Shown in pieces: positions 36,289-46,469 of a DNA stretch of 64,000 nt. Each line of letters begins with the position of its first letter. Within the stretch, counting starts at the first letter, position 1. The stretch covers positions 62,001 through 126,000 of the forward strand of contig JADLBX010000036.1 in assembly GCA_020847435.1 (NCBI GenBank), read 5' to 3'. The notes under the pieces were generated by a model. The model had not been told where the DNA came from and made no database searches. It saw only the letters and a program-made list of their open reading frames with translations. Source of the DNA: Anaerolineales bacterium. Its GTDB lineage: Bacteria > Chloroflexota > Anaerolineae > Anaerolineales > Villigracilaceae. The translations under genes and the position numbers were made by a program.

Positions 36289-37326
36289 ATGAACATAATT
36301 GACCTGCGTTCCGACACTGTCACCAAGCCGACGCCGGAGATGCGCGAAGCGATGGCGGAAGCCGAGGTGGGCGACGATGTCTATGGCGACGACCCAACTG
36401 TAAATCGGCTCGAAGCGCTCGCGGCGGAAAAAGTTGGAAAAGAAGCGTCGGTGTTCGTCCCCTCCGGGACGATGGGGAATTTAATCGCGCTGCTGGTTCA
36501 CTGCCAGCGCGGCGACGAAGCGATCGTCGGAAACAAATCGCACATCTACTTGAACGAAGCGGGCGGCATGTCCGCGTTGGGAGGCATCCAACCGAACCCG
36601 GTCACAAATCAAAAAGACGGCGCGCTCGCGTTGGCAGACCTCCGCGCCGCGATTCGCACGGAGGATGTGCATCATCCCATCACGCGGTTGATCTGTCTCG
36701 AAAACACGCAGAACGCCTGCGGCGGCGTTCCCCTCAGCGTTGAATACACGCGTCAGGTTGGACAACTTGCCCGCGAGAATAGACTGTCTTTTCACCTTGA
36801 TGGCGCGCGTATTTTCAATGCCGCTGGCGCGCAAAACGTGGATGTGAAAGAACTGGTCGCGCCGGCGGACTCGGTGATGTTTTGTCTGAGCAAAGGGTTG
36901 GCGTCCCCGGTCGGTTCGATGCTGGCAGGGACGAAGAAATTCATCGCGCGGGCGCGGCATTTCCGTAAGATGCTCGGCGGCGGGATGCGGCAAGCGGGCA
37001 TCCTTGCCGCGGCGGGCATTGTCTCGCTCGAGAAAATGACTTTGCGTGTGGCGGAGGACCATCGCCGCGCGCAGGCGCTCGCCGTAGGACTGCGCCATAT
37101 TGCGGGAATCGTTTTAGACGAGAATACGCCTCAAACTAACATGGTCTATTTCAACCTTGCCGGGCAGATTCCCTTCGACGAAAAGGCGGTTGTTGAAAAG
37201 ATGGCGAAATACAACATTCAGGTGGATTGGGCTGACGCGCGCCGCTTCCGACTGGTAACCCACTACGAAATTGACGATGCCGCAGTCGAGCGAACGATCA
37301 TGGCGTTTGAAGAAGTTTTGGGCTGA
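36289..37326 (+). CDS. Low-specificity threonine aldolase
   Basis: [55 protein letters not shown]. Confidence 0.92.
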   Translation: MNIIDLRSDTVTKPTPEMREAMAEAEVGDDVYGDDPTVNRLEALAAEKVGKEASVFVPSGTMGNLIALLVHCQRGDEAIVGNKSHIYLNEAGGMSALGGIQPNPVTNQKDGALALADLRAAIRTEDVHHPITRLICLENTQNACGGVPLSVEYTRQVGQLARENRLSFHLDGARIFNAAGAQNVDVKELVAPADSVMFCLSKGLASPVGSMLAGTKKFIARARHFRKMLGGGMRQAGILAAAGIVSLEKMTLRVAEDHRRAQALAVGLRHIAGIVLDENTPQTNMVYFNLAGQIPFDEKAVVEKMAKYNIQVDWADARRFRLVTHYEIDDAAVERTIMAFEEVLG

Positions 37327-37339
37327 GCGCTGATTTGTA

Positions 37340-37359
37340 CCGCAAAGTTCACTTTGCGG
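37340..37359. repeat. Palindromic CCGCAAAGTTCACTTTGCGG intergenic repeat
   Basis: Same core as 7305-7328 and 24539-24562; just downstream of a stop codon. Confidence 0.55.
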
Positions 37360-37409
37360 AAACCGTATCGCGACATTTTGCAAATTAACAATTAAACCGA
37401 GCAATCCGC

Positions 37410-37485
37410 TTTGAAACACGAAGACACCGAGTCGCGGAGTTTAAATTCTCTGTGTCTCCGTGACTCAGTGGTTTTCCCTTGGCGT
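37410..37485. repeat. Snap-back intergenic repeat (AAACACGAAGACACCGAGTC...GTGTCTCCGTGACTCAGTGGTTT)
   Basis: Imperfect inverted arms; same style as 18441-18525 and 1990-2095. Confidence 0.45.
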
Positions 37486-37625
37486 TTCTTAGCCAAGTTT
37501 ATTGCTCGATTATTTTGGAAAAGCACAACATGTCGCCTTTGCGCCAGAGACGCCTGAAAAGCGAACAAGGAGAAAGAACTCGACGAACTCTGTACATTCT
37601 GCGGCTGACTGCGTAACCTCAAGCA

Positions 37626-40136
37626 TTAATTCTTGATCGGGTCTACGCCTTCGACCAGTTCATGGTAGGGGAGTTGCGCCAGCGCGACGACAATTTCCGG
37701 GTCGAATAATACGCCGCTGTGTTCTTCCATGAATTTCAAAGCCTCTTCCGCAGATGACTTCTCCCGGTAGCGGCGTTTGCTCGTCAGCGCGTCGAACACG
37801 TCGGCGACGGCGAAAATGCGCGCTTGCGTCGGAATTTCCTTACCTTGCAAGCCCACCGGGTATCCGCTCCCGTCCCAGCGTTCGTGGTGATAGCGGATCA
37901 CCGACACGGTATCCTTCAGGAAGGGAATCCCCTCCACAATGCGCGCGCCGATATCCGGGTGGACGCGCATGATCTTCCATTCCTCCTCGGTCAATTTATC
38001 CGGCTTGTGCAAAATGGTGTCGCTGATGCCGATCTTGCCGATGTCGTGCAAGAGCGCGCCGCGTTCCAGCGACTTAACTTGAGGTTCAGTGGCGCCAAGT
38101 TCTTTTGCGATCATGCACGCCAGGCGGCTGACCCGAACGCTGTGGCCCTCCGTCTCGCGGTCGCGCGCGTCCAATGCCGACATCAACGAGGTCAACGTCC
38201 GGTCGTAGGTGATCTCCAACTCGGCGTACGCTTCCTTGAGCGCCTCTGCCTGCCGCCTGGATTCCGCTAACAGGATTGCCCGTTCAAGCGCGATGGCGGC
38301 TTGGTTCGCCAGCGTCTGCAGATTCGCAAAATTTTGCCCGCGGCTCTCGGGGATGTTCATCCACAACGCGCCGTAGGTTCCACTGCGTGTGAGCAGTGGA
38401 TAGCACACCAGCGAGCCAGTCTCGCTTGAGATGATGATGCTCTGCCCGGTTTGGACCGCCTGGTCAATGGCGTCTTGCGGATGTTCGCGGCGGGCATGGA
38501 ACCCGTTCGCGTCGATCTCCACCTCCGCTTCGATCGTTTTCTCTTTCGACAGCAGGACGATGCCCGTTTCTTTTGCATTCGTCAATTTATGCGCGGCTAA
38601 GCCGATGAGTTCCGCCGCGTCGCTTAATTCCTCCGCCTGGATCACGTCCACGCTGAGTTGATAGAGCATGGAGGTGGTGTTTAACGTGTTGCGAAGTTCC
38701 TGATACAGCCATGAACTTTCGATTGCCGCCGCCGCTTGCGAGGAAAGCAGGTCGGCAAGTGATTCGTCGTTCTCGGAAAATGAAACGCCGTCCTGTTTGC
38801 CGAAGGCGAGGATTGCGCCGATGCTCAGCCGGTGCAACCGGATGGGCACCGCCAAGGCGCTCCTCAGACCGGCTGAATCGAATTCGAGGCGGCTGGCTTG
38901 GGTATATTTCCGCGCGTCGCGGATGCGGAACGGATGCGTGGCGTTTAATGCGGCTTGCACTACGGCTTCGTTGTGCGAGTTTGCGCTGAGCCCCTTGAAC
39001 AATTTCGGCGCTTCGCCGTCGGCGGCGTGGCGGGTGAAGTTTCCCTGTTGATCGAGCAGGGTGACAAAGACAAAGCGCGCTTCGAGAGTTTTGCGTGTGA
39101 TCATGGCGATTTCCTGTACGGCGGCTTGCGGGTCGAGCAGGGTGGTGAGTGAGATGCCGGCTTGGATCAACTCTTTCAAGCGTTGGTGGTAACTCACGCG
39201 TTCCCAGGCGCGGGTTAGTTCATTCGCCACATCTTCGACGATGGTTACGTCCGCACTGGTGAAGGCGGAGGGTTTGTCTGACCCGACCTCGATGATGCTT
39301 CGGATCTTGTTGTGCTGCAGGATGGGAACGCTGATGATCGAAAGGGTCGTGTTATTTGGAGTTGCCAGAAAATCTGGGTCGAGGCGCGTGTCGTTGACCA
39401 ACTGGGTTTTTTTCAGGCGCGTCGTCCGTCCCAGCACGCCCTTGTCGGATTCCTGCTGGTAACCCGGCGGAATCGTGCCGACATCTTTGCCGACGGAGGT
39501 CAACACCACATAGCGTTGGCGGTCGGGCTCGTGCAACATCATCACGACGATGGTGCAGGCAATTGCGTGTTCGAGTGTGTTTACCGCCAGTTGCGCCGCG
39601 ACCTCCGGTTCGAGCTCCGCTTCAAGTTGCTTGCTTAATTCGTTCAGATAGGTCAATTGCGCCGTGCGGCGTTTTTCGGCGGTCAGGCGTTCGGTGAGAA
39701 TTTCGATCTGTCCGTTGAGTGAGTTTACGTCGGCGCCTATTTGCGCGTCCGCGATCGTTTCGGAGAATCGGCTTGTGGGTTGCAAGGCGCTGAAAACGCC
39801 GAAGACCGTCAGGAGGGTGACGAGACCGCTTAGGCTGAATCCAGCCTCTCCGGCGCGCGATCCGAGGCGCGTCATCAGCAGGATCACCCCAAGGATGACG
39901 ACGATTTGAATCCCCAGAAAAATCCAAATTTGCCTGCGTGCGTGTATGAGACTGCGCGCGGCGGCGATGTAGAGGCACAAGGCGAGAAATAAAAAGACCG
40001 CGGCGGGCAGAATGTTGCCCAACGAGGAGAGATATTTGAGGAGCGGGGCGAAGCTGCGCGGCGCGAGCGCGAAGCCCTGCCCGAGTAGTGAGGCGAGGAC
40101 GGCAAGGAGAAATAATAGTTTCGATTGATTGTTCAT
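37626..40136 (-). CDS. Membrane GAF-GAF-HD-GYP protein (putative c-di-GMP phosphodiesterase)
   Basis: N-terminal TMs, GAF domains, HSVRVSRLACMIAKELG...ALLHDIGKIGISD...HHERWDGSGYPVGLQGKEIP HD-GYP motif. Confidence 0.93.
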   Translation of the reverse strand: MNNQSKLLFLLAVLASLLGQGFALAPRSFAPLLKYLSSLGNILPAAVFLFLALCLYIAAARSLIHARRQIWIFLGIQIVVILGVILLMTRLGSRAGEAGFSLSGLVTLLTVFGVFSALQPTSRFSETIADAQIGADVNSLNGQIEILTERLTAEKRRTAQLTYLNELSKQLEAELEPEVAAQLAVNTLEHAIACTIVVMMLHEPDRQRYVVLTSVGKDVGTIPPGYQQESDKGVLGRTTRLKKTQLVNDTRLDPDFLATPNNTTLSIISVPILQHNKIRSIIEVGSDKPSAFTSADVTIVEDVANELTRAWERVSYHQRLKELIQAGISLTTLLDPQAAVQEIAMITRKTLEARFVFVTLLDQQGNFTRHAADGEAPKLFKGLSANSHNEAVVQAALNATHPFRIRDARKYTQASRLEFDSAGLRSALAVPIRLHRLSIGAILAFGKQDGVSFSENDESLADLLSSQAAAAIESSWLYQELRNTLNTTSMLYQLSVDVIQAEELSDAAELIGLAAHKLTNAKETGIVLLSKEKTIEAEVEIDANGFHARREHPQDAIDQAVQTGQSIIISSETGSLVCYPLLTRSGTYGALWMNIPESRGQNFANLQTLANQAAIALERAILLAESRRQAEALKEAYAELEITYDRTLTSLMSALDARDRETEGHSVRVSRLACMIAKELGATEPQVKSLERGALLHDIGKIGISDTILHKPDKLTEEEWKIMRVHPDIGARIVEGIPFLKDTVSVIRYHHERWDGSGYPVGLQGKEIPTQARIFAVADVFDALTSKRRYREKSSAEEALKFMEEHSGVLFDPEIVVALAQLPYHELVEGVDPIKN

Positions 40137-40245
40137 TGCTCAGAGTGATTGCATCGTTATTTTACTTCATGCCTCGCTAATCTGATATAATTTTTCTGTA
40201 AGGGTACATCCAGGCAAAAATATTTTTTGAAAAGAAGAACATACC

Positions 40246-41082
40246 ATGACAGCGTTTATAACTCTCGAACAAATTGACCAGGCGGCGGATGCCGTCCGTT
40301 CCCGCACGTCGCATCGCCCGCGTGTGGGATTGATCCTCGGGTCGGGGCTGAATAGTCTGGCTGATTCAGTCCAGCCGGCAGACGTGATCCCCTTCGGCGA
40401 CATCCCGCACTGGCCCCGTTCCACGGTGGAGGGTCATGCGGGCAGGTTGGCGCTCGGCGAATTGGAAGGGCAGACCGTGATGGTCATGCAGGGGCGGGTG
40501 CATTTTTATGAAGGCTACAGCATTTCACAGATCGGTTTGCCGGTGCGCGTGATGATTCGGCTGGGGCTGGAAATGATGATCGTAACCAACGCGGCGGGCG
40601 GAGTGAACCCGGAGTTTTCGCCGGGCGATGTGATGTTGATCACCGACAACCTGAACTTGATGGGGATGGCAGGTTCGAACCCGTTGATGGGTCCCAATCT
40701 TGATGAGCTGGGTCCGCGCTTCCCGGATATGAGCCGGGCGTACGACCCTGCGTTGATGCAGTTGGCGCGCAAAGCCGCCGCAGAGAATCAGATCGCCCTG
40801 CGCGAGGGAGTGTACTGCGGGTTGAGCGGACCTTCTTTTGAAAGCCCCGCCGATTTGCGGTTCTTGCGGCTTGCCGGGTCGGACGCGGTGGGCATGTCCA
40901 CCGTGCCGGAGGTGATCGTGGCGCGGCATGGCGGCTTGCGTGTGCTGGGCTTCTCGGGCATCAGCAACAAAGCCAACCTCGATGGTTCGACGGTCACTAC
41001 ACATGAGGAAGTCATGGAAGCGGGCAAGGTGATCACCCCGAAGATCGAGAAGATTGTCCGCGGCGTGTTGCGTGCGTTGTAA
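40246..41082 (+). CDS. Purine-nucleoside phosphorylase
   Basis: GLILGSGLNSLAD, VMQGRVHFYEGYS, VTNAAGGVNPEFSPGDVMLITDNLNLMG, GFSGISNKANLDG. Confidence 0.95.
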   Translation: MTAFITLEQIDQAADAVRSRTSHRPRVGLILGSGLNSLADSVQPADVIPFGDIPHWPRSTVEGHAGRLALGELEGQTVMVMQGRVHFYEGYSISQIGLPVRVMIRLGLEMMIVTNAAGGVNPEFSPGDVMLITDNLNLMGMAGSNPLMGPNLDELGPRFPDMSRAYDPALMQLARKAAAENQIALREGVYCGLSGPSFESPADLRFLRLAGSDAVGMSTVPEVIVARHGGLRVLGFSGISNKANLDGSTVTTHEEVMEAGKVITPKIEKIVRGVLRAL

Positions 41083-41093
41083 AGTTCGTCGGC

Positions 41094-41762
41094 ATGAGTT
41101 CTTTCTATCGTTTGCTCGCCGCGTATGAGCCGCTGATCTATATTGCGCTGGCGTTGTGGGGGGTGTTCATCACGCGGAGTATGATTCGCTGCTGGATCGA
41201 ATGGCGGAACGCGGTTTTTGGTTTGGAACGCGAGTTCGCGTTGCGCCGCCTGTTGCGCGCGACGCTTTTCGGATCACTCGCCCTGATCTTGATCTTCTCG
41301 GAATTTTTTATCGCGACCTTCGTGGCGCCTGCGCTTCCCGCATCGGGCGCGTTGGCGACTCCCACGCTTAGCCTGCTCGTCACCCCGGCAAGCGCCCTGC
41401 CGCCCGGCGCGACCGCCGCGCCAGATGCGGGATCGGCTCCCAGCGGCATGAGCGGTTGCGACCCGGATCGCATCATGCTCACCGTGCCGGAGCCGGGCGC
41501 GGTAGTCAGCGGCGTCGTTAAATTGACCGGCACGGCGAGCGTCCCCAACTTCGGTTTTTACAAGTATGAAATTTCCGCGTTGGGCTCGAACGTTTGGGCG
41601 ACAATTTCGGCTGGCAACAAACCGGTTGTGAGGAGCGATCTCGGCGATTGGGACACGACCGCGCTTGCCAACGGCGATTACTTTCTGCAATTGGTTTTGA
41701 TTGACAACGTCGGTCAGACGCTCGAGCCGTGTGTCATCGCCGTGCGCGTCCAAAACCCGTAA
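41094..41762 (+). CDS. Membrane-anchored protein with extracytoplasmic Ig-like domain
   Basis: TM ATLFGSLALILIFSEFFIATFV; Pro/Ala linker; VPEPGAVVSGVVKLTGTASVPNFGFYKYEI. Confidence 0.6.
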   Translation: MSSFYRLLAAYEPLIYIALALWGVFITRSMIRCWIEWRNAVFGLEREFALRRLLRATLFGSLALILIFSEFFIATFVAPALPASGALATPTLSLLVTPASALPPGATAAPDAGSAPSGMSGCDPDRIMLTVPEPGAVVSGVVKLTGTASVPNFGFYKYEISALGSNVWATISAGNKPVVRSDLGDWDTTALANGDYFLQLVLIDNVGQTLEPCVIAVRVQNP

Positions 41763-41797
41763 GCGCCGCCGACTTTGGTCGGCGACAAGGAGCAAAC

Positions 41798-42331
41798 TTG
41801 TTCGAGATTCGTCCCGCTGTTGCAACCGATATTCCGCGCTTGATGGCGTTGGATCATTCCTCCCTCAGCGATTACGTCTGGCAGTTGGACCTGCGGCGCG
41901 AGCCCGGTCAGGTGTTTGCGGGCTTTCGCGAGGTGCGTCTGCCGCGCGCGGTGGAAGTTGCCTACCCGCGCAGTCCGTTTTCGCTTGCCGACGAATGGAC
42001 GCGCCGCGACCTGACGCTGATCGCGGCGGATCCAAAGATGCTGGTCGGTTATCTCTGCGCGAAGGAGGAAAAAAACTCCGCGCTGGCGTGGGTCACCGAC
42101 CTGGTGGTGGACGCGGGGTGGAGGCGCAAAGGCGCCGCGTCCACTCTCCTAACGGCGGCGCAGGCGTGGGCGTCGGAGCGAAGCGTCCGGCGGGTCATCC
42201 TTGAAATGCAGTCGAAGAATCAAAACGGCATCCGCCTTGCTCAAAAATTTGGCTATGAGTTCTGTGGGTATAATGACCACTATTACGCCACACAGGATGT
42301 GGCTTTGTTATTCGCCAAGGCGATCAAGTAG
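41798..42331 (+). CDS. GNAT family N-acetyltransferase
   Basis: LFEIRPAVATDIPRLMALDHSS...WVTDLVVDAGWRRKGAASTLLTAAQ; TTG start with aaggag RBS. Confidence 0.82.
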   Translation: MFEIRPAVATDIPRLMALDHSSLSDYVWQLDLRREPGQVFAGFREVRLPRAVEVAYPRSPFSLADEWTRRDLTLIAADPKMLVGYLCAKEEKNSALAWVTDLVVDAGWRRKGAASTLLTAAQAWASERSVRRVILEMQSKNQNGIRLAQKFGYEFCGYNDHYYATQDVALLFAKAIK

Positions 42332-42340
42332 AGTTGACGG

Positions 42341-44260
42341 ATGTTTGAAGGCTGGCTGGATTGGCTGTTGACGGCGTTGGTGACGCTGAACAATATTTTG
42401 ACGGCGGGGATCGCGATCACCGCGTTCTCGCTGTTCATGTACGCCCTTTCTTTTAACTTGCGCGACCGCGTGGCGCGGTCGTTTGCGATCATTTTGCTGT
42501 GCGTGGTGGTGGTCTTTACTGCAGAAGCCTTGCAGACCCGCGCCGTGCCGGAGCGGGGAATCGAATTCCTGTTGGAGTTTCAATGGATCGGCATTATTTT
42601 TCTACCTCCCGCATACTTGCATCTTTCGGACGCGTTGCTCGTGACCGCCGGGAGACCCTCGCGCGGCCGACGCAGGATGGCAGTGCGGCTCGTGTATGCG
42701 TTTGCGATTGGCTTTGTCGTCCTGTTGGCGTTGGGCTTGCTGGTGGGGCCGCTCGTTCCGAACGGCATGCCCGCGCCGCATTTGCATCGCACCCCGTGGA
42801 CGCAGGTCTTTACCGTTTTTTACCTGATCGCCATCGCCTGGGCTGGGTATAACTTCATCCGCGCCTATTCGCTGATGTTAACCGCCTCCGGCAGGCGGCG
42901 AATGTTTTACCTGATTGCCGGCGCGACCGCGCCGGCGCTCGGTTCGTATCCGTACCTTTTGTTTGGTTCGGGGATCGCGGCAGAATATCCCATTTTGTTT
43001 TGGGGCGTCGCCTTCATCAACAACTTGCTGGTGGCGGTGTTGGTGGTCGTGATGGCGTACGCAGTGGCGTTCTTCGGCGTCTCGTGGCCCGACCGCGTGG
43101 TGAAAAGCCGTTTGTTCAAATGGCTCCTGCGCGGACCAGTGACCGCCTCGCTGGCGTTAACCACCATGACCCTCGTCCGGCGCGGTGGAGAATTTTTCGG
43201 CGGCGAACCCTATTCAGGTTTTGTGCCGCTGGCGGTGGTCGTCACGGTATTGCTCTTTGAACACGCGGTGACGTTGTTCTCGCCGTTGTGGGAACGGTTG
43301 CTTTTTTACGGACGTGACCGCGCCGAACTTCAACTCCTGCAAAACATCGAAGAGCGGTTGCTCACGCGCGGCGACCTGCAACAATTCCTCGAGACCGTGT
43401 TAGCCGCCGTGCGCGACCATTTGCAATCGCCGTGCGCCTTTGTCGCCGCGTTGGATGGGGAGGAGCTATCGCTGGATGTCGTGGCGGGGAACCGTTCGCT
43501 CCTCGAAAACGAAAACCTGGATGAAGCGTTGAAGGTCATCCACTTGAACGGCGAAGGGCGCCGGCACGAATACGCATGGGGAAATTTCTGGGTCCTTCCA
43601 TTACGCAAGCAAAAAGAGATCGGCGATCGAGACGAAATCCCACCTTTGCTGGGATTGCTCGGCATTGTGCGTAAACCCGATGATCAGTTGGACGGCGACC
43701 AGCGCGACGCGCTCTGGCTCCTCGCCGACCGCGCCGCGCTCGCCCTCGAAGACCGGCTCCTGCAACAGCGCGTGTTCCACTCGCTCGAAAATTTACAACC
43801 GCAGATCGAAATGCTTCAGCGGATGCGCGCCGCCGGTCGCTACGACGCGAGCGTTTCGCATCTCACCGAACCGTTGCCGCACGAATCCGAACTGGCGGAT
43901 TGGGTGAAGGACGCGCTCACGCATTATTGGGGCGGACCGAAACTAACCACCAGCCCGTTGATGAAGTTGCGGATCGTGCAACTCCTCATCCAGGAATACG
44001 ACGGCAACGCCTCGAACGCCCTGCGCGCCCTGCTCCGCAAAGCGGTGGATCAGGTCAAGCCCGAAGGCGACCGCCACTTCACCAGCGAATGGATTCTGTA
44101 CAACATCCTCGAAATGAAATTCATCGAAGGCAGAAAAGTGCGCGAAGTGGCGGGCAGGCTTGCCATGTCTGAAGCCGACCTGTACCGCAAACAGCGCGTG
44201 GCAGTCGAAGCCGTGGCGCGCGCCATCCTCGAGATGGAACACCTCGAAGGGACCGGTTGA
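42341..44260 (+). CDS. 7TM (histidine-kinase N-terminal-like) - GAF - C-terminal HTH-like regulatory protein
   Basis: Seven or more TM segments, GAF-like block (FLETVLAAVRDHLQSPCAFVAALDG...), C-term EGRKVREVAGRLAMSEADLYRKQRVAVEAVARAI resembling HTH. Confidence 0.65.
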   Translation: MFEGWLDWLLTALVTLNNILTAGIAITAFSLFMYALSFNLRDRVARSFAIILLCVVVVFTAEALQTRAVPERGIEFLLEFQWIGIIFLPPAYLHLSDALLVTAGRPSRGRRRMAVRLVYAFAIGFVVLLALGLLVGPLVPNGMPAPHLHRTPWTQVFTVFYLIAIAWAGYNFIRAYSLMLTASGRRRMFYLIAGATAPALGSYPYLLFGSGIAAEYPILFWGVAFINNLLVAVLVVVMAYAVAFFGVSWPDRVVKSRLFKWLLRGPVTASLALTTMTLVRRGGEFFGGEPYSGFVPLAVVVTVLLFEHAVTLFSPLWERLLFYGRDRAELQLLQNIEERLLTRGDLQQFLETVLAAVRDHLQSPCAFVAALDGEELSLDVVAGNRSLLENENLDEALKVIHLNGEGRRHEYAWGNFWVLPLRKQKEIGDRDEIPPLLGLLGIVRKPDDQLDGDQRDALWLLADRAALALEDRLLQQRVFHSLENLQPQIEMLQRMRAAGRYDASVSHLTEPLPHESELADWVKDALTHYWGGPKLTTSPLMKLRIVQLLIQEYDGNASNALRALLRKAVDQVKPEGDRHFTSEWILYNILEMKFIEGRKVREVAGRLAMSEADLYRKQRVAVEAVARAILEMEHLEGTG

Positions 44261-46461
44261 CCCACGCGATGCAACAGCGCCCTCGATCACAGCCCATGCC
44301 CGAACCGGAACCGCGCAACAACTGGCTCGACCGTCTCGCCCGCTTGGATGAACGCTTCGGCAAATACGCCCGCGACGCGTTCGGCGTTTTCATGCTCGCC
44401 GCCGCGCTCATGACCTTCCTCGCGCTCAGCAAACTTACCCAGGGCTTGATCCTTACCCCGTGGGCAGATTTTCTTTCGTTGTGGCTGGGCTGGGGCGCGT
44501 ACCTCGCCGCCATCGCCTTTGGATATATCGGATTTGCGACTCTGAGCCACAGCGGGACTCGCCTCGGCTTGGGAAGAGTCGTCGCCCTTGAGCTCGCTTC
44601 GCTCCTGACCTTGAGCCTGCTCGCCGCCATCGGAGGCGGATCGCTGATCCGCGCCGAAGCCGGCGCGGATGGCGGCCGCGTCGGCTGGGGGCTCGTCACT
44701 TTGTTCTGGCGCATCGATCGCTTTTGGGGAACGCTGTTAATGCTGGGCTTGTGGGCGCTGGCGTGCATGACCGGCTTGGGGGGCTGGGCGCTCGTCGAGC
44801 GCTGGCTGTTGAAGGTCGCAGGGGAGGAGGTGGCGCCGGTTGAGGCGGCGAGTCAGCTTGAATTGGCGAAAGAAGCGGAGGTCGAAAAGCCGGCGCGTCA
44901 GCCGCGTAAGAAAACGTCCCCGGCGCTTCCGCCTGAGTTTAGAAAATCACTGCGCGCTGCCGATCAAAAAGACAAAAAACCTGTCGCGCCGCGCGACCGC
45001 GACGAACGCCTGCCATCGTTGAATATTTTGCTTGCCGACCAGAACGCGCGCCCCGACGAACGCACGATCAACCAAACCGCCGGTATGATCGAAAAGACGC
45101 TCGCCGAGTTCGGCATTGCCGCGACGGTGATTGGCTTTCGTGTGGGCCCAACGGTGACTCAATTTGCGGTGCAACCCGGCTTCATGAAAAAGCCCGGCGC
45201 GACCGAAGAGGAAACACAGCAAATAAAAGTGCGCGTGGCGCAGATCGCGTCACTGCAAAAAGACCTCACGCTCGCGCTTTCCGCCGAACGATTACGCATC
45301 GAAGCGCCGGTGCCGGGCAAACCGTACGTGGGCATTGAAGTGCCGAACTCGCATTCCTCGGTGGTGCGGATGCGCTCCATTTTGGAGACGGACGCGTTTC
45401 ACAAAGTGGGCGCGCCGCTGGCGTTGGCGTTGGGACGCGATGTCTCCGGTCAGCCGGTGGTCGCCGACCTGGCGCGTATGCCGCATGTGCTGATCGCCGG
45501 CGCGACCGGTTCCGGTAAGTCGGTCTGCATCACCGCGCTTGCCGCGTGCCTCGCCATGAACAACCCGCCTGAAGATTTGCGGATGGTGATGATCGACTCG
45601 AAAATGGTCGAGTTGTTGCGGTTCAACGGCTTGCCGCATTTGTACGGCAAAGTGGAAACCAACGTGGAGCGCATCCTCGGCGTGCTGCGCTGGGTGGTCG
45701 TTGAAATGGAACATCGTTATCGCCTGTTGGAAGGCGCGCACGCCCGCGACCTCGAGGCGTATAACCGCCGCGTTTCGCGCAAGAAGGATGGGACGACCCT
45801 GCCGCGCATCGTTGTCTTGATTGACGAACTCGCCGACTTGATGATGTCTGCGCCGGACCAGACGGAACACAACCTTGTGCGTTTGGCGCAGATGGCGCGC
45901 GCGACCGGGATTCATCTCATCGTCGCCACACAGCGCCCGTCCACCGACGTGGTGACCGGTCTCATCAAGGCGAACTTCCCCTCACGCTTGGCGTTTGCCG
46001 TCGCTTCGGGCGTGGACAGCCGCGTCATCCTCGACACCACCGGCGCGGAGACGTTGCTGGGGCGCGGCGACATGCTGTTCTTGAATCCCGAAGTCGGTTC
46101 GCCGACGCGCGCGCAAGGCGTGATGATCACCGACATGGAGATCGAACGCTTGATCGCTCATTGGAAGAAAACGGCGGACGAATCCGATGAAGCGCCGCCG
46201 TGGGAGAAACTGCTCACCGAACCGGACGAAAACGAGGATGAAGGTTTGATCGAAAAGGCGGTGACGATCGTGCGGCAGGGTCAGCGCGCTTCCGCTTCGT
46301 TGTTACAAAGGCGGCTGAGAATCGGGTATCCGCGCGCGGCGCGCTTGTTGGACCAACTCGAAGAGATGGGCGTGGTCGGTCCTTCGCAAGGCGGCGGCAA
46401 GGAGCGCGATGTGCTGGTCGCGCCGTTGGATGAAGATGAACTGGGTGAAAGCAAGGCGTAA
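44257..46461 (+). CDS. ftsK: FtsK/SpoIIIE DNA translocase
   Basis: Four TMs; LIAGATGSGKSVCITALA; VVLIDELADLMM; C-term gamma domain SASLLQRRLRIGYPRAARLLDQLEEMGVVG. Confidence 0.95.
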   Translation: MTHAMQQRPRSQPMPEPEPRNNWLDRLARLDERFGKYARDAFGVFMLAAALMTFLALSKLTQGLILTPWADFLSLWLGWGAYLAAIAFGYIGFATLSHSGTRLGLGRVVALELASLLTLSLLAAIGGGSLIRAEAGADGGRVGWGLVTLFWRIDRFWGTLLMLGLWALACMTGLGGWALVERWLLKVAGEEVAPVEAASQLELAKEAEVEKPARQPRKKTSPALPPEFRKSLRAADQKDKKPVAPRDRDERLPSLNILLADQNARPDERTINQTAGMIEKTLAEFGIAATVIGFRVGPTVTQFAVQPGFMKKPGATEEETQQIKVRVAQIASLQKDLTLALSAERLRIEAPVPGKPYVGIEVPNSHSSVVRMRSILETDAFHKVGAPLALALGRDVSGQPVVADLARMPHVLIAGATGSGKSVCITALAACLAMNNPPEDLRMVMIDSKMVELLRFNGLPHLYGKVETNVERILGVLRWVVVEMEHRYRLLEGAHARDLEAYNRRVSRKKDGTTLPRIVVLIDELADLMMSAPDQTEHNLVRLAQMARATGIHLIVATQRPSTDVVTGLIKANFPSRLAFAVASGVDSRVILDTTGAETLLGRGDMLFLNPEVGSPTRAQGVMITDMEIERLIAHWKKTADESDEAPPWEKLLTEPDENEDEGLIEKAVTIVRQGQRASASLLQRRLRIGYPRAARLLDQLEEMGVVGPSQGGGKERDVLVAPLDEDELGESKA

Positions 46462-46469
46462 ACCCGGAG

